In this document: positions 42,725 to 51,736 of the stretch, piece by piece
Numbering within the stretch: position 1 is the stretch's first letter
Layout: every line of letters begins with the position of its first letter
NCBI RefSeq assembly: GCF_040560245.1
Contig: NZ_JAKMWP010000003.1
Direction: 5' to 3' (one strand)
Source: Morganella sibonii
Lineage (GTDB): Bacteria > Pseudomonadota > Gammaproteobacteria > Enterobacterales > Enterobacteriaceae
DNA length: 64,000 bases
The notes under the pieces: generated by a model
The model's input: only the letters and a program-made list of their open reading frames with translations
Told to the model about the DNA's origin: nothing
Databases searched by the model: none
Translations under genes and position numbers: made by a program

Positions 42725-43824
42725 AAAAAAGCCCTCGGTAACTGATGATATTTTCCGTAAGAAGAGCTGAAATAACCACCACATTCATCCATTTTCCTGC
42801 ATCCGTTACACGCCGGAGGGTAGTAGTTTTTCCAGTCTGAAATAGATTGTACACTATAAGGCCACAACGTTTCCGGTATATGGCACAAGGGATAATTAAA
42901 TAATACTATTGGCAATTGGCATCTTTCGGCTGTTTGTACCGCAGCTGACAAATCATCCTTATATCTCTCCGGTTCCTGATACAGTTTTTTCCAGTTTTTC
43001 CGTGCCCATCCCTGAGCCTCCAGATTCATTACCGATATCTGATTTATATTAGAAAAAACCCGACCCGCCATTTCTGTTACAGCATTTAGATCCCTGGAAT
43101 TCAAACTCACCGGAATAAATCTTAATTCAATATTGATCCCGGAATTTCCGGCATTGATCATTCCGTTGACTGTTTCACGGAAAGAACCGGGACTTCCCGT
43201 TATTTCATCATGCCTTTCTGCTGATACTGAATAAAGCGGGATACCAAATGATACTGACATGCCATCCAGTACAGCTGCTATTTTTTTTGTAAAATCAAAA
43301 TCGCTGAATGCCCTGCCATTCGTGAGAATATGCAGCGGGGTATCCGGACTATACTCTTTGATATGCTGTAAGAACTCAATAAATTGGTTACCATAAAGCA
43401 ATGGCTCTCCGCCACTGATGCCGATTAATTTTTTTGATTTAAACGCGATTATTGCCTTTGATGCAACATTTAACAGCCAGTCATCATTATCTTTTTTTGG
43501 TGGCTGAGAACAAAAAAGACAAAGGTTATTACAACGCTCTGTTACCAGCAGGGTATTATGATTTGCTTTCCCTGACAGAATTATCCGCATTTTTTTATTA
43601 TTAACAGATACAATGTCGCCATTTTCAATACTATCATACAAAACAGGATCAATAATACAATATACCGCGCCTGTCATATCACAATGTTTATCCGGATTAT
43701 CAGAAACAATAATATTGTCAAAGTGAAATTCAGGTGAAGATAGCTTATTTTTATAGAGCTGATAGTAACCGGAAGGAATGTTATCCGCTGACTCAAATGT
43801 ATCCTTTCTTTTTACTTCACACAT
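42721..43824 (-). CDS. hxsC: Hxs-system radical SAM maturase HxsC
   Basis: 367 residues. The radical SAM cluster motif CNNLCLFC (C98, C102, C105) sits unusually far from the N-terminus, after a 97-residue leader domain. It is followed by ISGGEPLLYG, the SAM-contacting GGE motif. A C-terminal cysteine group (PLCHIPE, then PPACNGCRKMDECGGYF) likely binds an auxiliary cluster. It overlaps hxsB by 8 bp and hxsA by 4 bp, so the trio is tightly coupled. Position, cysteine layout and the paired radical SAM partner fit HxsC. Confidence 0.9.
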   Translation of the reverse strand: MCEVKRKDTFESADNIPSGYYQLYKNKLSSPEFHFDNIIVSDNPDKHCDMTGAVYCIIDPVLYDSIENGDIVSVNNKKMRIILSGKANHNTLLVTERCNNLCLFCSQPPKKDNDDWLLNVASKAIIAFKSKKLIGISGGEPLLYGNQFIEFLQHIKEYSPDTPLHILTNGRAFSDFDFTKKIAAVLDGMSVSFGIPLYSVSAERHDEITGSPGSFRETVNGMINAGNSGINIELRFIPVSLNSRDLNAVTEMAGRVFSNINQISVMNLEAQGWARKNWKKLYQEPERYKDDLSAAVQTAERCQLPIVLFNYPLCHIPETLWPYSVQSISDWKNYYPPACNGCRKMDECGGYFSSSYGKYHQLPRAFL

Positions 43825-45202
43825 AAGACCACCCTTTCAGCAATTTTTCTTCATATGAATCCTGATTCATTCCGGATATCAGCAAGTCAAACATTCCTTT
43901 ATGATAACGGCAAAAACGGGATAAATTTTTATTACCTACCGGCTCACCAAACAAACTGATATTTTGGCAAGGATCCACACCACAAAATGGCTGATATGCA
44001 CAGGTCTCACACCCCGCCTGTACCATATTAAACGAGTTACTTAACAGATGAGGATAGATAGCATTAGCCCGGAATGAGAGCGCATTAATGCTGCCTATTG
44101 AAAAATCGATTTCCGGATAAACCTTTTGCAGCATTCTGCTTTCATCACTGCCATACAGTTTACCATCATAGTTAAACAGTAAGCTGTTAAATACTAAACC
44201 ACCCGGTGACTTCAGGTCTGCATAACCGCAAAATAATGGATTATACAAGCGCTTGATATGAATAGCTGCTGAATGCTCGGTAAACCTAACTCCTGATTGA
44301 TTGCAGTCAACGATAATGTCCAGTAGTTTTCTGTAAAAAATAAGATATTCGTCCATTGAATATTCATCTTTCTTTTCTGCAAATCCATAAGGGCTGACCG
44401 GCCGGATGAATAAATCATAAATACCCAGTTCTTTATGTACATCCAGAATAGCTTCCGGCTGAGATATTAATGATCTTGTGACTGTAGTTATTGTCGCAAC
44501 TTTATCTTTTCCTATACTATCCTGAAGTTTCTTTATATTATTCACAGCAAGCGCGTACGAGTTTCCTGATGGTAATATTCTGTTTTTATTATGTACTAAT
44601 TCATTTCCATCCAATGAAACTGAATAGTAAACTGCTTTATCCGCAGACCAATTAATCATCTCATCATTGAGTAATGACAGGCTTGTTGCAATAATGAGTT
44701 CAAAATTACCTTCACCCACCTGAGATGACGCTTCCTGATATATTTTCTCTATTAAATCAAAACGCAGCAGGGGTTCTCCCCCTTGTATTTCAATCTTATA
44801 GGGTGCCGGAGATAATTTTTTTATTAATGATATTATTACCGGAATATTCTCTTCTTTCAGATCCATATTTTTTGCACTTAATGATGCCCTGCTGACCTGG
44901 CAATATTTACAGGTATGATCACAGCGCAGTGTCGGGACTATCATAAAAATAGGTGCAAACTTCATTTCTGCAGACATTTTTTTTCCCAATGCCGCAGCAA
45001 GTACTTTTTCTGCCGTCACAAGGTCATCACTAATAAAAAAATTTTCTTCCAGACTTCGATTTATATCACTGTTTTTTGTTTTACCATGATCAATAAGCTC
45101 ATTCAGTGACCTCTCATCAATTACTGATGAAAAACCTGCTAAGTTACTGATAAAAAATTGATTATCATTAATGCGATTAAAATTAAACGGCAAAAGATTC
45201 AC
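43817..45202 (-). CDS. hxsB: Hxs-system radical SAM maturase HxsB
   Basis: 461 residues with a GTG start inside the hxsD stop (GTGA overlap). Radical SAM motif CDHTCKYC (C94, C98, C101), then EIQGGEPLLRFDLIE. A SPASM-like C-terminal domain has GCETCAYQPFCGVDPCQN and a last cysteine in SRFCRYHKG, expected to hold one or two auxiliary [4Fe-4S] clusters, as in peptide-modifying radical SAM enzymes. The 93-residue N-terminal extension may bind the substrate or HxsD. AT-rich codon use differs from flanking genes, suggesting transfer. Confidence 0.92.
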   Translation of the reverse strand: MNLLPFNFNRINDNQFFISNLAGFSSVIDERSLNELIDHGKTKNSDINRSLEENFFISDDLVTAEKVLAAALGKKMSAEMKFAPIFMIVPTLRCDHTCKYCQVSRASLSAKNMDLKEENIPVIISLIKKLSPAPYKIEIQGGEPLLRFDLIEKIYQEASSQVGEGNFELIIATSLSLLNDEMINWSADKAVYYSVSLDGNELVHNKNRILPSGNSYALAVNNIKKLQDSIGKDKVATITTVTRSLISQPEAILDVHKELGIYDLFIRPVSPYGFAEKKDEYSMDEYLIFYRKLLDIIVDCNQSGVRFTEHSAAIHIKRLYNPLFCGYADLKSPGGLVFNSLLFNYDGKLYGSDESRMLQKVYPEIDFSIGSINALSFRANAIYPHLLSNSFNMVQAGCETCAYQPFCGVDPCQNISLFGEPVGNKNLSRFCRYHKGMFDLLISGMNQDSYEEKLLKGWSYV

Positions 45203-45474
45203 TTTGATAACCTCGCATCAATACTTATCAGCACCTTATTTATGATTGATTCTCTTATCAGCTTTGTTTTCCGTTCTGCCCTCTCGCGTAATAAATAATC
45301 ATTGAGCAGTCGCTCAAATGTAAAAACTAACTCATCGTTACTATTTTTTAGTGTGACTTCAAAAAAATCGTCATTCTCTTTAAGATGCCATTCTGACTCT
45401 GAAGAAATCCAATATAATGATTGTCTTATGACAGATTCAGAGTATTTTTTCTTATTCAGCATCACTATTTTCAT
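45199..45474 (-). CDS. hxsD: Hxs-system protein HxsD
   Basis: About 91 residues from ATG 45474; nearby ATGs at 45477 and 45483 are alternatives (GGATG lies upstream of 45474), and a TTG at 45531 would add an unlikely extension. The hallmark LLNDYLLRE occurs about 40 residues before the C-terminus, preceded by NSNDELVFTFER. MKIVMLNKKKYSESVIRQSLYW is the likely N-terminus. HxsD is a small, probably non-enzymatic partner, perhaps a recognition element for the maturases. First gene of the operon. Confidence 0.85.
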   Translation of the reverse strand: MKIVMLNKKKYSESVIRQSLYWISSESEWHLKENDDFFEVTLKNSNDELVFTFERLLNDYLLRERAERKTKLIRESIINKVLISIDARLSK

Positions 45475-45629
45475 CATAATCATCCATGCAATATTTTTCC
45501 TGAATATATCGTATGAAGATGAATTTCTCAAATATTGAAAATAAAAAAGAATATAGGCTACTGAAAGTTACTGATATAAAAAACCAAGCTTATCGAAAAA
45601 CACTCGCGTCAAAAACACAATGACTACAT

Positions 45630-45654
45630 ATTATTATTTTATCAAAATAATAAT
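45630..45654. repeat. perfect 25-bp palindrome upstream of hxsD
   Basis: ATTATTATTTT and AAAATAATAAT, 11-bp arms separated by ATC, about 155 bp before the likely hxsD ATG. Candidate operator for the hxs operon. Confidence 0.6.
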
Positions 45655-45749
45655 CTAATTCTTTAATAATGCTGGGTTAATCATCTATAATGAGTATTAC
45701 TCTGTTGTAGCAGTTAAAATCAGGTCGGTGAACAATTTATTTCTGCGTT

Positions 45750-45785
45750 ATATTATTCCGGCGGGGTATACATCCGGAATAATAT
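45750..45785 (-). terminator. stem-loop downstream of ycgN
   Basis: ATATTATTCCGG / CCGGAATAATAT, a 12-bp stem with a 12-nt loop just after the ycgN stop. No T-run follows, so it may stabilise the 3' end or terminate weakly. Confidence 0.5.
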
Positions 45786-45797
45786 TACCAAAAGCAG

Positions 45798-46244
45798 TTA
45801 AAACCCGCCCTCAGGCTTATTCAGAATATGGTCTTCCCAGTTCTGTACCACACTTTCTGTGACGGCTATATGGCGGACAGTAATTCCTTTCTGGTGCATC
45901 AGGGATTTGGAGCCGCTGATTAACGGGTGCCAGGGTAATAACGGTTTGCCTTCCATGACCAGGCGGTAAGCGCAGGTCATCGGCAGCCAGGCGTCAAATG
46001 TCGGCAGGTTTTCCCGCGTCAGTTTGATACAGTCCGGCTCATAACGGAAACGATCTTCATAATGACGGCACTGACAGCTTTTAATATCGAGCTGGTTGCA
46101 GGCCACGTCGGTGAAATAGATTTCATCGGTGTCTGCGTCCATCAGTTTCTGCAAACAGCATTGTCCGCAGCCATCACACAGTGATTCCCACTCTTCGTCA
46201 CTCATTTCATCGAGGGTTTTCACCGTCCAGAATGGTTGAGACAT
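45798..46244 (-). CDS. ycgN: UPF0260 family protein YcgN
   Basis: 148 residues, rich in conserved cysteines: CDGCGQCCLQKLMD, DVACNQLDIKSCQCRHYEDR, EPDCIKLT and MTCAYRLVMEGKPL. This is the YkgJ/YcgN zinc- or iron-cluster-binding family of unknown function. It lies near ycgM, ycgL and minCDE as in E. coli, with 34 bp to ycgM, so probably co-transcribed. Confidence 0.94.
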   Translation of the reverse strand: MSQPFWTVKTLDEMSDEEWESLCDGCGQCCLQKLMDADTDEIYFTDVACNQLDIKSCQCRHYEDRFRYEPDCIKLTRENLPTFDAWLPMTCAYRLVMEGKPLLPWHPLISGSKSLMHQKGITVRHIAVTESVVQNWEDHILNKPEGGF

Positions 46245-46278
46245 ATTCTTTTTTCCTTTAACTTCGTGGCTGACCGTT

Positions 46279-46935
46279 TCAGATAATCCGCGTGGTCAGC
46301 GTATGATCATTTACCGAGATTTTCAGCATATCGCCTGATACCAGTGGTCCGACACCGTCCGGTGTGCCGGTCAGGATAATATCCCCCGGACGCAGCGTGA
46401 AATAGCGGGACATATAACTTATCAGTGGTATCACCGGTGTCAGCATTTCGCGGGTATTCCCCTGCTGGCGTAACTCATTATTAATAGTCAGGCTCAGGGT
46501 GACATTCTGCGGATCAGGGAATTCATTGACCGGAATAAACCCGGATACCGGCGCAGAGCCGTCGAATGCCTTACTTTTTTCCCACGGCTGCCCTGCTGCT
46601 TTTAATTTCATCTGCACATCACGCAGCGTTAAATCCAGCGCAACACCAAACCCGGCAATAGCACGGGCGCAGCGATCTTCATTAGCCTGTTTCAGCGGCG
46701 CACCGATCAGCACCGCCAGTTCAGTTTCATGATGCACTTCGCCGAACTCTTTCGGGATGGCAACCGGCTGACGCAGGTCGCACAGTGCCGTTTCAGGTTT
46801 AATAAAAAGAAGGGGTTCCGCGGATGCCTGTGATTTCATCTCCGCAACATGCTTTGCATAATTCAGCCCCACACATACCACTTTCCCGACCGGGAAGTCC
46901 AGGAGAGCCCCCTGCCAGTCACGATGCTGATACAT
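46279..46935 (-). CDS. ycgM: fumarylacetoacetate hydrolase-family protein YcgM
   Basis: 218 residues. GLNYAKHVAEM at the N-terminus, HHETELAVLIG (metal-binding acidic residues), and GDIILTGTPDGVGPL near the C-terminus are FAH-family hallmarks. E. coli YcgM acts as an acylpyruvase or oxaloacetate decarboxylase; the exact substrate here is not proven. Cytoplasmic. Confidence 0.93.
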   Translation of the reverse strand: MYQHRDWQGALLDFPVGKVVCVGLNYAKHVAEMKSQASAEPLLFIKPETALCDLRQPVAIPKEFGEVHHETELAVLIGAPLKQANEDRCARAIAGFGVALDLTLRDVQMKLKAAGQPWEKSKAFDGSAPVSGFIPVNEFPDPQNVTLSLTINNELRQQGNTREMLTPVIPLISYMSRYFTLRPGDIILTGTPDGVGPLVSGDMLKISVNDHTLTTRII

Positions 46936-46969
46936 AGTCTTACCCCTTTAATTTATTATTCTGATGACA

Positions 46970-48064
46970 TCAGCGGATTTCCGCGCCGACATTATCCGCC
47001 ATCAGCGAGACGCTGAGTGCGAAGAAATATGAGCGGTTCCAGTGCATGATGGTAATAAAGTTTTGTGTGACCAGATACACCCGTTCCTGCTTATCTTCCG
47101 GCACAACTAACCACATCGGGGTAGTTTCCGGCAGATTTGCCTGTGCCGGGAGTGTTACCCCCAGTACTTTCCATTGCGCCAGTGTTTTGCTCTGGTTTTT
47201 CTTTGTACCTTCAATGCTGCGGTCAAACCCGGCAGGAACAGACACTTCATATCCCCACGGCAGCCCTTTTATCCAGCCTTCTGTAGCCAGATAATTGGCG
47301 GTGGAGGCAAATACATCCGCTTTGTTATTCCAGATATCGACCATACCGTCGCCGTCACCATCCACCGCGTAAGTCAGATAGCTGGACGGCATAAACTGGT
47401 TCTGCCCCATGGCACCGGCCCAGGAGCCTTTCAGCTGCTGATCCGCCGGAATATGCCCCTGGTCGATAATCTGCAATGCCGCGATAAACTGCTTAACAAA
47501 CATCTCTTCACGGCGGCCTTCAAACGCCAGGGTTGCCAGAGCCGAAATCACATCCTCTTTGCCCTGATAACGACCGAAACCGCTTTCCAGCCCCCACAGG
47601 GAAACAATATATTCCTGTGGTACGCCGTAACGCTGACTGATACCGGATAACAGCGCCGCATTGGCATCATGCTGTTTTACTGCCGCGCTGACAGCGCCGC
47701 GGGTGACACGGCGCGACAGATAATCATCCAGCGTGACTTTTTTCTCAGGCTGGTTTTTATCAGACGTTATAACACGTTCGATAAAATGAAAATTCTCAAA
47801 AGCACGGGTCAGTGTGGATTCTTTAATACCTTCCTGACGAGCCATCGCTTTCAGCTGTTCAGCATACGCCGGGAATTGTTCTGCTGTCCGTGAGTCAGCC
47901 GGAAATTCCCGCTGTAAATCCGCCACGGACAGACGCGCCGCCGTCGCCTGCTGTGCGGCTGGCTCTGCGGTGAGTAATTTTGCCGGTGATACCGGGTCCT
48001 GAGATGCACTGCATGCCGTCAGCGATGCCGTAATAATCACGGCGCTTAATAATGTCAGGCGCAT
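46970..48064 (-). CDS. lytic murein transglycosylase, MltB-type lipoprotein
   Basis: 364 residues. Lipoprotein signal MRLTLLSAVIITASLTACSA with C18 as the lipidation site. The transglycosylase domain has SLWGLESGFGRYQG with the catalytic glutamate, MGQNQFMPSSYLTYAVDGDGDG (metal-binding-like loop), and IWNNKADVFASTANYL. It cleaves the glycan strand of peptidoglycan to give anhydromuropeptides, at the inner face of the outer membrane. Not at this position in E. coli K-12, where ycgL and ycgM are adjacent. Confidence 0.9.
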   Translation of the reverse strand: MRLTLLSAVIITASLTACSASQDPVSPAKLLTAEPAAQQATAARLSVADLQREFPADSRTAEQFPAYAEQLKAMARQEGIKESTLTRAFENFHFIERVITSDKNQPEKKVTLDDYLSRRVTRGAVSAAVKQHDANAALLSGISQRYGVPQEYIVSLWGLESGFGRYQGKEDVISALATLAFEGRREEMFVKQFIAALQIIDQGHIPADQQLKGSWAGAMGQNQFMPSSYLTYAVDGDGDGMVDIWNNKADVFASTANYLATEGWIKGLPWGYEVSVPAGFDRSIEGTKKNQSKTLAQWKVLGVTLPAQANLPETTPMWLVVPEDKQERVYLVTQNFITIMHWNRSYFFALSVSLMADNVGAEIR

Positions 48065-48101
48065 AGCGATATCCTTTCTGTTTATTCCGCAGGGATTTTT
48101 A

Positions 48102-48386
48102 TTAGGATTTATCCTGAATATTCAGTGTGTCCCGGTATTCTGACAGCAGATCTTCCACCGGTGGCGGGAACTGCAGATAATAACCGGCGGCGATCAGTTC
48201 CTGCTTCACTTTTTCAATATCCGCATTGGCCAGTTTATCGCGGTTTGCAAGGTTGATCAGCATGCTGAAGGCAGGCTTGCCGAAACTTTTCAGCAACTCT
48301 TCCGGTACACGGGAAAAATCATCTTTCTTTTCGATGAACAGATAAGTTTGATCGCGGTTCGGACTTCTGTAAATTGCACACAACAT
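48102..48386 (-). CDS. ycgL: YcgL domain protein
   Basis: 94 residues from ATG 48386; an in-frame ATG at 48434 would give a 110-residue form. CAIYRSPNRDQTYLFIEKKDDFSRVPEELL and YYLQFPPPVEDLLSEY are nearly invariant in the family. Small cytoplasmic protein of unknown function, next to the divergent min operon as in E. coli. Confidence 0.94.
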   Translation of the reverse strand: MLCAIYRSPNRDQTYLFIEKKDDFSRVPEELLKSFGKPAFSMLINLANRDKLANADIEKVKQELIAAGYYLQFPPPVEDLLSEYRDTLNIQDKS

Positions 48387-48545
48387 TGGAATTATCCCGT
48401 TTAAATCAAATCGTGACTTGCCAGTAAATGGCACTAACTATAACATGCTATTGTTTTTGATAATATCGTTACCCGGCATTGCGTTACTGCAATGCAATTT
48501 ATATATGGCTGAATACCGGGCCGCTAATTATACTGAGTCGGACAG

Positions 48546-49256
48546 ATGTCGCCAATTGACCTTAAAGGCAGTAACTTCACACTTTCGGTTCTTCATCTGA
48601 ATAATGAAGATCCTCAGATTATTGAACAGGCTGTGCGCGAAAAAGTCAGCCAGGCACCGGCTTTTTTCCAAAATGCCCCTGTGGTGCTGAATGTCAGTCA
48701 GATTTCATCCGGCACGAACCTGAAAATTATCTGCCGTGCCGTTACCGACGCCGGTTTGCGGATTGTCGGGATCAGCGGTTGTCAGAATGAGAAAATGCGT
48801 AAAGCAGCAACCCGCAGCGGGTTCCCCCTGCTCAATGAGGGTAAGAGTGCCCGTGTTGCTGAACCGGAAATACCGGAACCTGAAACCCCGGCAGTGTCAT
48901 CCCCTGCCGCCGCAGATTCCGCCTGCCGGAAGACCCGGCTGATTAATGTCCCCGTCCGCTCCGGTCAGCGTATTTATGCCCCGAACAGTGATCTTATTGT
49001 GACTGCCAATGTCAGTGCGGGCGCAGAACTCATTGCAGACGGTAATATTCATATTTACGGGCTGATGCGCGGACGCGTATTAGCCGGCGCGGCAGGCGAT
49101 ACAGAAAGTCAGGTTTTCTGTACTCATCTGCATGCGGAACTGGTTTCTATCGCCGGACAATATTGGCTGAGTGATCAAATCCCGGGCGAATTTGCCGGGA
49201 AAGCGGCCAAACTCAGTCTGGTTAATAATGAACTCACTATCAACAATCTAATATAG
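48546..49256 (+). CDS. minC: septum site-determining protein MinC
   Basis: 236 residues. The N-terminal domain (residues 1-105, starting MSPIDLKGSNFTLSVLHL) inhibits FtsZ. A Pro/Glu-rich linker (EPEIPEPETPAVSSPAAADS) leads to the C-terminal beta-helix that binds MinD and FtsZ (SGQRIYAPNSDLIVTANVSAGAEL, DGNIHIYGLMRGR). It prevents polar division with MinD. First gene of minCDE; 22 bp before minD. Confidence 0.97.
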   Translation: MSPIDLKGSNFTLSVLHLNNEDPQIIEQAVREKVSQAPAFFQNAPVVLNVSQISSGTNLKIICRAVTDAGLRIVGISGCQNEKMRKAATRSGFPLLNEGKSARVAEPEIPEPETPAVSSPAAADSACRKTRLINVPVRSGQRIYAPNSDLIVTANVSAGAELIADGNIHIYGLMRGRVLAGAAGDTESQVFCTHLHAELVSIAGQYWLSDQIPGEFAGKAAKLSLVNNELTINNLI

Positions 49257-49278
49257 ACCTTTAACAAGGAATAATTCC

Positions 49279-50091
49279 ATGGCACGCATTTTAGTTGTTA
49301 CTTCAGGTAAAGGTGGCGTAGGCAAAACCACTTCCAGCGCGGCCATAGCGACCGGCCTTGCCCAGAAAGGAAAGAAAACCGTTGTGATCGATTTCGATAT
49401 CGGTCTGCGTAACCTTGACTTAATCATGGGGTGTGAGCGTCGCGTCGTGTATGACTTCGTGAACGTTATTCAGGGCGATGCCACACTGAATCAGGCGCTT
49501 ATCAAAGATAAGCGGACTGAGAATTTATTTATCCTGCCTGCGTCGCAGACCCGTGATAAAGATGCTCTGACCCGTGAAGGCGTGGAAAAAGTACTGAATG
49601 AGTTAGGTGAAATGAATTTTGATTTCATCCTCTGTGACTCACCGGCTGGTATTGAGAGCGGCGCACTGATGGCGCTCTATTTTGCTGATGAGGCAATCAT
49701 TACCACCAACCCTGAAGTTTCATCTGTCCGCGACTCTGACCGTATTCTCGGGATTCTGTCATCCAAATCCCGTCGTGCGGAACAGGGACAGGAGCCGATT
49801 AAAGAGCATCTGCTGCTTACCCGTTATAATCCGGGCCGTGTCAGCCGTGGTGATATGCTGAGTATGGAAGATGTGCTGGAGATCCTGTGCATTCCGCTCA
49901 TCGGTGTGATTCCGGAAGATCAGTCTGTCCTGCGTTCATCCAACCAGGGTGAGCCGGTTATTCTGGATCAGGAGTCTGACGCCGGTAAGGCGTATGACGA
50001 TACCGTTGCCCGTATTCTGGGTGAAGATCGTCCTTTCCGTTTCATTGAGGAAGAGAAAAAAGGTTTCTTAAAACGCTTATTCGGGGGGTAA
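49279..50091 (+). CDS. minD: septum site-determining ATPase MinD
   Basis: 270 residues. Deviant Walker A KGGVGKTT at residues 11-18, DFDIGLRNLDLIMGCERRVVYD, and the C-terminal amphipathic membrane anchor KGFLKRLFGG. ATP-bound MinD sits on the inner membrane, recruits MinC, and is released by MinE. Very similar to E. coli. Confidence 0.98.
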   Translation: MARILVVTSGKGGVGKTTSSAAIATGLAQKGKKTVVIDFDIGLRNLDLIMGCERRVVYDFVNVIQGDATLNQALIKDKRTENLFILPASQTRDKDALTREGVEKVLNELGEMNFDFILCDSPAGIESGALMALYFADEAIITTNPEVSSVRDSDRILGILSSKSRRAEQGQEPIKEHLLLTRYNPGRVSRGDMLSMEDVLEILCIPLIGVIPEDQSVLRSSNQGEPVILDQESDAGKAYDDTVARILGEDRPFRFIEEEKKGFLKRLFGG

Positions 50092-50094
50092 ACC

Positions 50095-50382
50095 ATGGCG
50101 CTGTTAGACTTCTTCCTGTCGAGAAAAAAACCGACAGCTAATATTGCAAAAGAACGTTTGCAAATCATTGTTGCAGAGCGTCGCCGCGGTGAATCTGAAC
50201 CGAATTACCTTCCGGATCTGAAACGCGACTTACTGGCAGTTATCTGCAAGTATGTTCAGGTCGATCCGGAGATGCTGTCTGTCCAGTTTGAGCAGAAAGG
50301 CGATGATATTTCTGTTCTGGAACTGAACGTCACGTTGCCTGAAGGTGAAGAAGGCACGAAAAAAGACGAGACGGTAAAATAA
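50095..50382 (+). CDS. minE: cell division topological specificity factor MinE
   Basis: 95 residues (E. coli 88). The N-terminal anchor MALLDFFLSRKKPTANIAKERLQIIVAERRR stimulates MinD ATPase, and the C-terminal part forms the dimeric topological domain. Begins 3 bp after minD. Confidence 0.97.
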   Translation: MALLDFFLSRKKPTANIAKERLQIIVAERRRGESEPNYLPDLKRDLLAVICKYVQVDPEMLSVQFEQKGDDISVLELNVTLPEGEEGTKKDETVK

Positions 50383-50403
50383 AGAATCGTTACTGTGACT
50401 GAT

Positions 50404-50434
50404 AACACGGCGGGTATATCCCGCCGTGTTTTTT
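50404..50434. terminator. terminator between minE and rnd
   Basis: AACACGGCGGG / CCCGCCGTGTT, 11-bp stem, TTTTTT after on the + strand. Serves convergent minE and rnd. Confidence 0.9.
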
Positions 50435-50439
50435 GCTGT

Positions 50440-51585
50440 CTATTCCCCGCAGGCGGCCCCTGCCTCAACGGCGGCAACCACATCTGCCAGTGCGCTTTCC
50501 AGCAACGGTTTACGCCAGCCGCTCAGCAGCTCCGGTACTTCGGATGAGGTTCTGAATCCCCACATTTTATTCAGATACTGGTTGATCTGACGGCGTGATG
50601 CCAGCAGTTCCGGGCTGAATTGTTCCGCATCACTCAGCTCGTTGATACGCGCTTTAATCGCCTTAAAGGTTTTGCGGTATAACGGATGATCGGACACATT
50701 TTCCACCGGTGCCGGATAATCTGCTTCATCCAGAGCACGGCTCTCTTCCGTTAATGCCAGCAGGCGTCTGCCGTGACAGCGGATTTCCTGTCCGGTCAGG
50801 CCCAGCCCGTCCAGCTCACCCAGCGAGGTCGGCATGTAGCGCGCCACTTTCCAGAGATGCTCTTCACGCACCACAAAGTTTACCGCCATATCGCGCTGAC
50901 GCGCCTGTTCCAGCCGCCATTGTGCCAGTTTCTGTAAACAGGCCAGCTGCTGAGGACGCAGTTGCGCGGCACCGCTGAAATCACGATACGCTTCCGCCGG
51001 GTCAGTCTGTGCAATACGGCGCTGCGCCATCATCGCACACTCCTCTTCCGCTGATGCCAGGTAACCGGCTGCACAGACTTTTTCTGTCAGTTTTTCAGCC
51101 AGCGGCAGCAGGTAAAAGACATCTGCGGCGGCATATTCACACTGTTTTTCTGTCAGCGGACGCGCCAGCCAGTCAGTCCGGGACTCACTTTTATCCAGGC
51201 TGACACCGAGATAGGTTTCCACCAGCGTGGCAAACCCGCAGGACAGCGGATGACCGGTAAACGCAGCCAGTACCTGGGTATCCACCAGCGGTTGCGGTAC
51301 ACACGCCATACTGTTAAAAAAGACTTCGATATCCTCACTGCCGGCATGGAGATATTTGATCATCTCCGGCACAGTCAGTAATGTTTTCAGCGGCGTCCAG
51401 TCCGTGATCCCCAGCGGATCGACCAGCGCGAGATGCTCCCCGTCATAAAGCTGAACCAGACCGAGATGCGGATAATAGGTCCGGATCCGGACAAACTCAG
51501 TGTCCAGAGCAAGATAAGGTTTGCCTGTAACCTGCGCACAATAGGCAGCCAGGTGTGTATCGCTGGTAATCAACTGATAATTCAA
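50440..51585 (-). CDS. rnd: ribonuclease D
   Basis: 381 residues with a TTG start, as in E. coli. The DEDD exonuclease domain shows LALDTEFVRIRTYYP, LHAGSEDIEVF and CEYAAADVFYLLPLAEKL; the first HRDC domain follows around LACLQKLAQWRLEQARQRDMAVNFVVREEHLW. It trims 3' ends of tRNA precursors and other small RNAs. Downstream of fadD on the same strand. Confidence 0.96.
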   Translation of the reverse strand: MNYQLITSDTHLAAYCAQVTGKPYLALDTEFVRIRTYYPHLGLVQLYDGEHLALVDPLGITDWTPLKTLLTVPEMIKYLHAGSEDIEVFFNSMACVPQPLVDTQVLAAFTGHPLSCGFATLVETYLGVSLDKSESRTDWLARPLTEKQCEYAAADVFYLLPLAEKLTEKVCAAGYLASAEEECAMMAQRRIAQTDPAEAYRDFSGAAQLRPQQLACLQKLAQWRLEQARQRDMAVNFVVREEHLWKVARYMPTSLGELDGLGLTGQEIRCHGRRLLALTEESRALDEADYPAPVENVSDHPLYRKTFKAIKARINELSDAEQFSPELLASRRQINQYLNKMWGFRTSSEVPELLSGWRKPLLESALADVVAAVEAGAACGE

Positions 51586-51686
51586 AACGACTTCTCTTAG
51601 TCTTTAACGACATGGTTAAGTGATGTGATACAGAATAATTCATCAGATCAGGATAATTCAATCAATAGTCACAACAAGACTGATCA

Positions 51687-51716
51687 TAACGACGCCGGTA
51701 AATACCGGCGTCGTTA
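51687..51716. terminator. stem-loop between fadD and rnd
   Basis: TAACGACGCCGGTA / TACCGGCGTCGTTA, a perfect 14-bp stem with a 2-nt loop, 20 bp after the fadD stop. No T-run on the minus side, so termination is uncertain. Confidence 0.55.
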
Positions 51717-51736
51717 TTCTGCGGTCTGATGCCGTG

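Larger units (their letters stand above)
45541..45797. other. AT-rich region upstream of the hxs operon
   Basis: About 257 bp between hxsD and the end of ycgN, both on the minus strand. It holds a perfect palindrome at 45630-45654 and a stem-loop at 45750-45785. No convincing -35/-10 pair could be assigned for hxsD. Confidence 0.5.
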
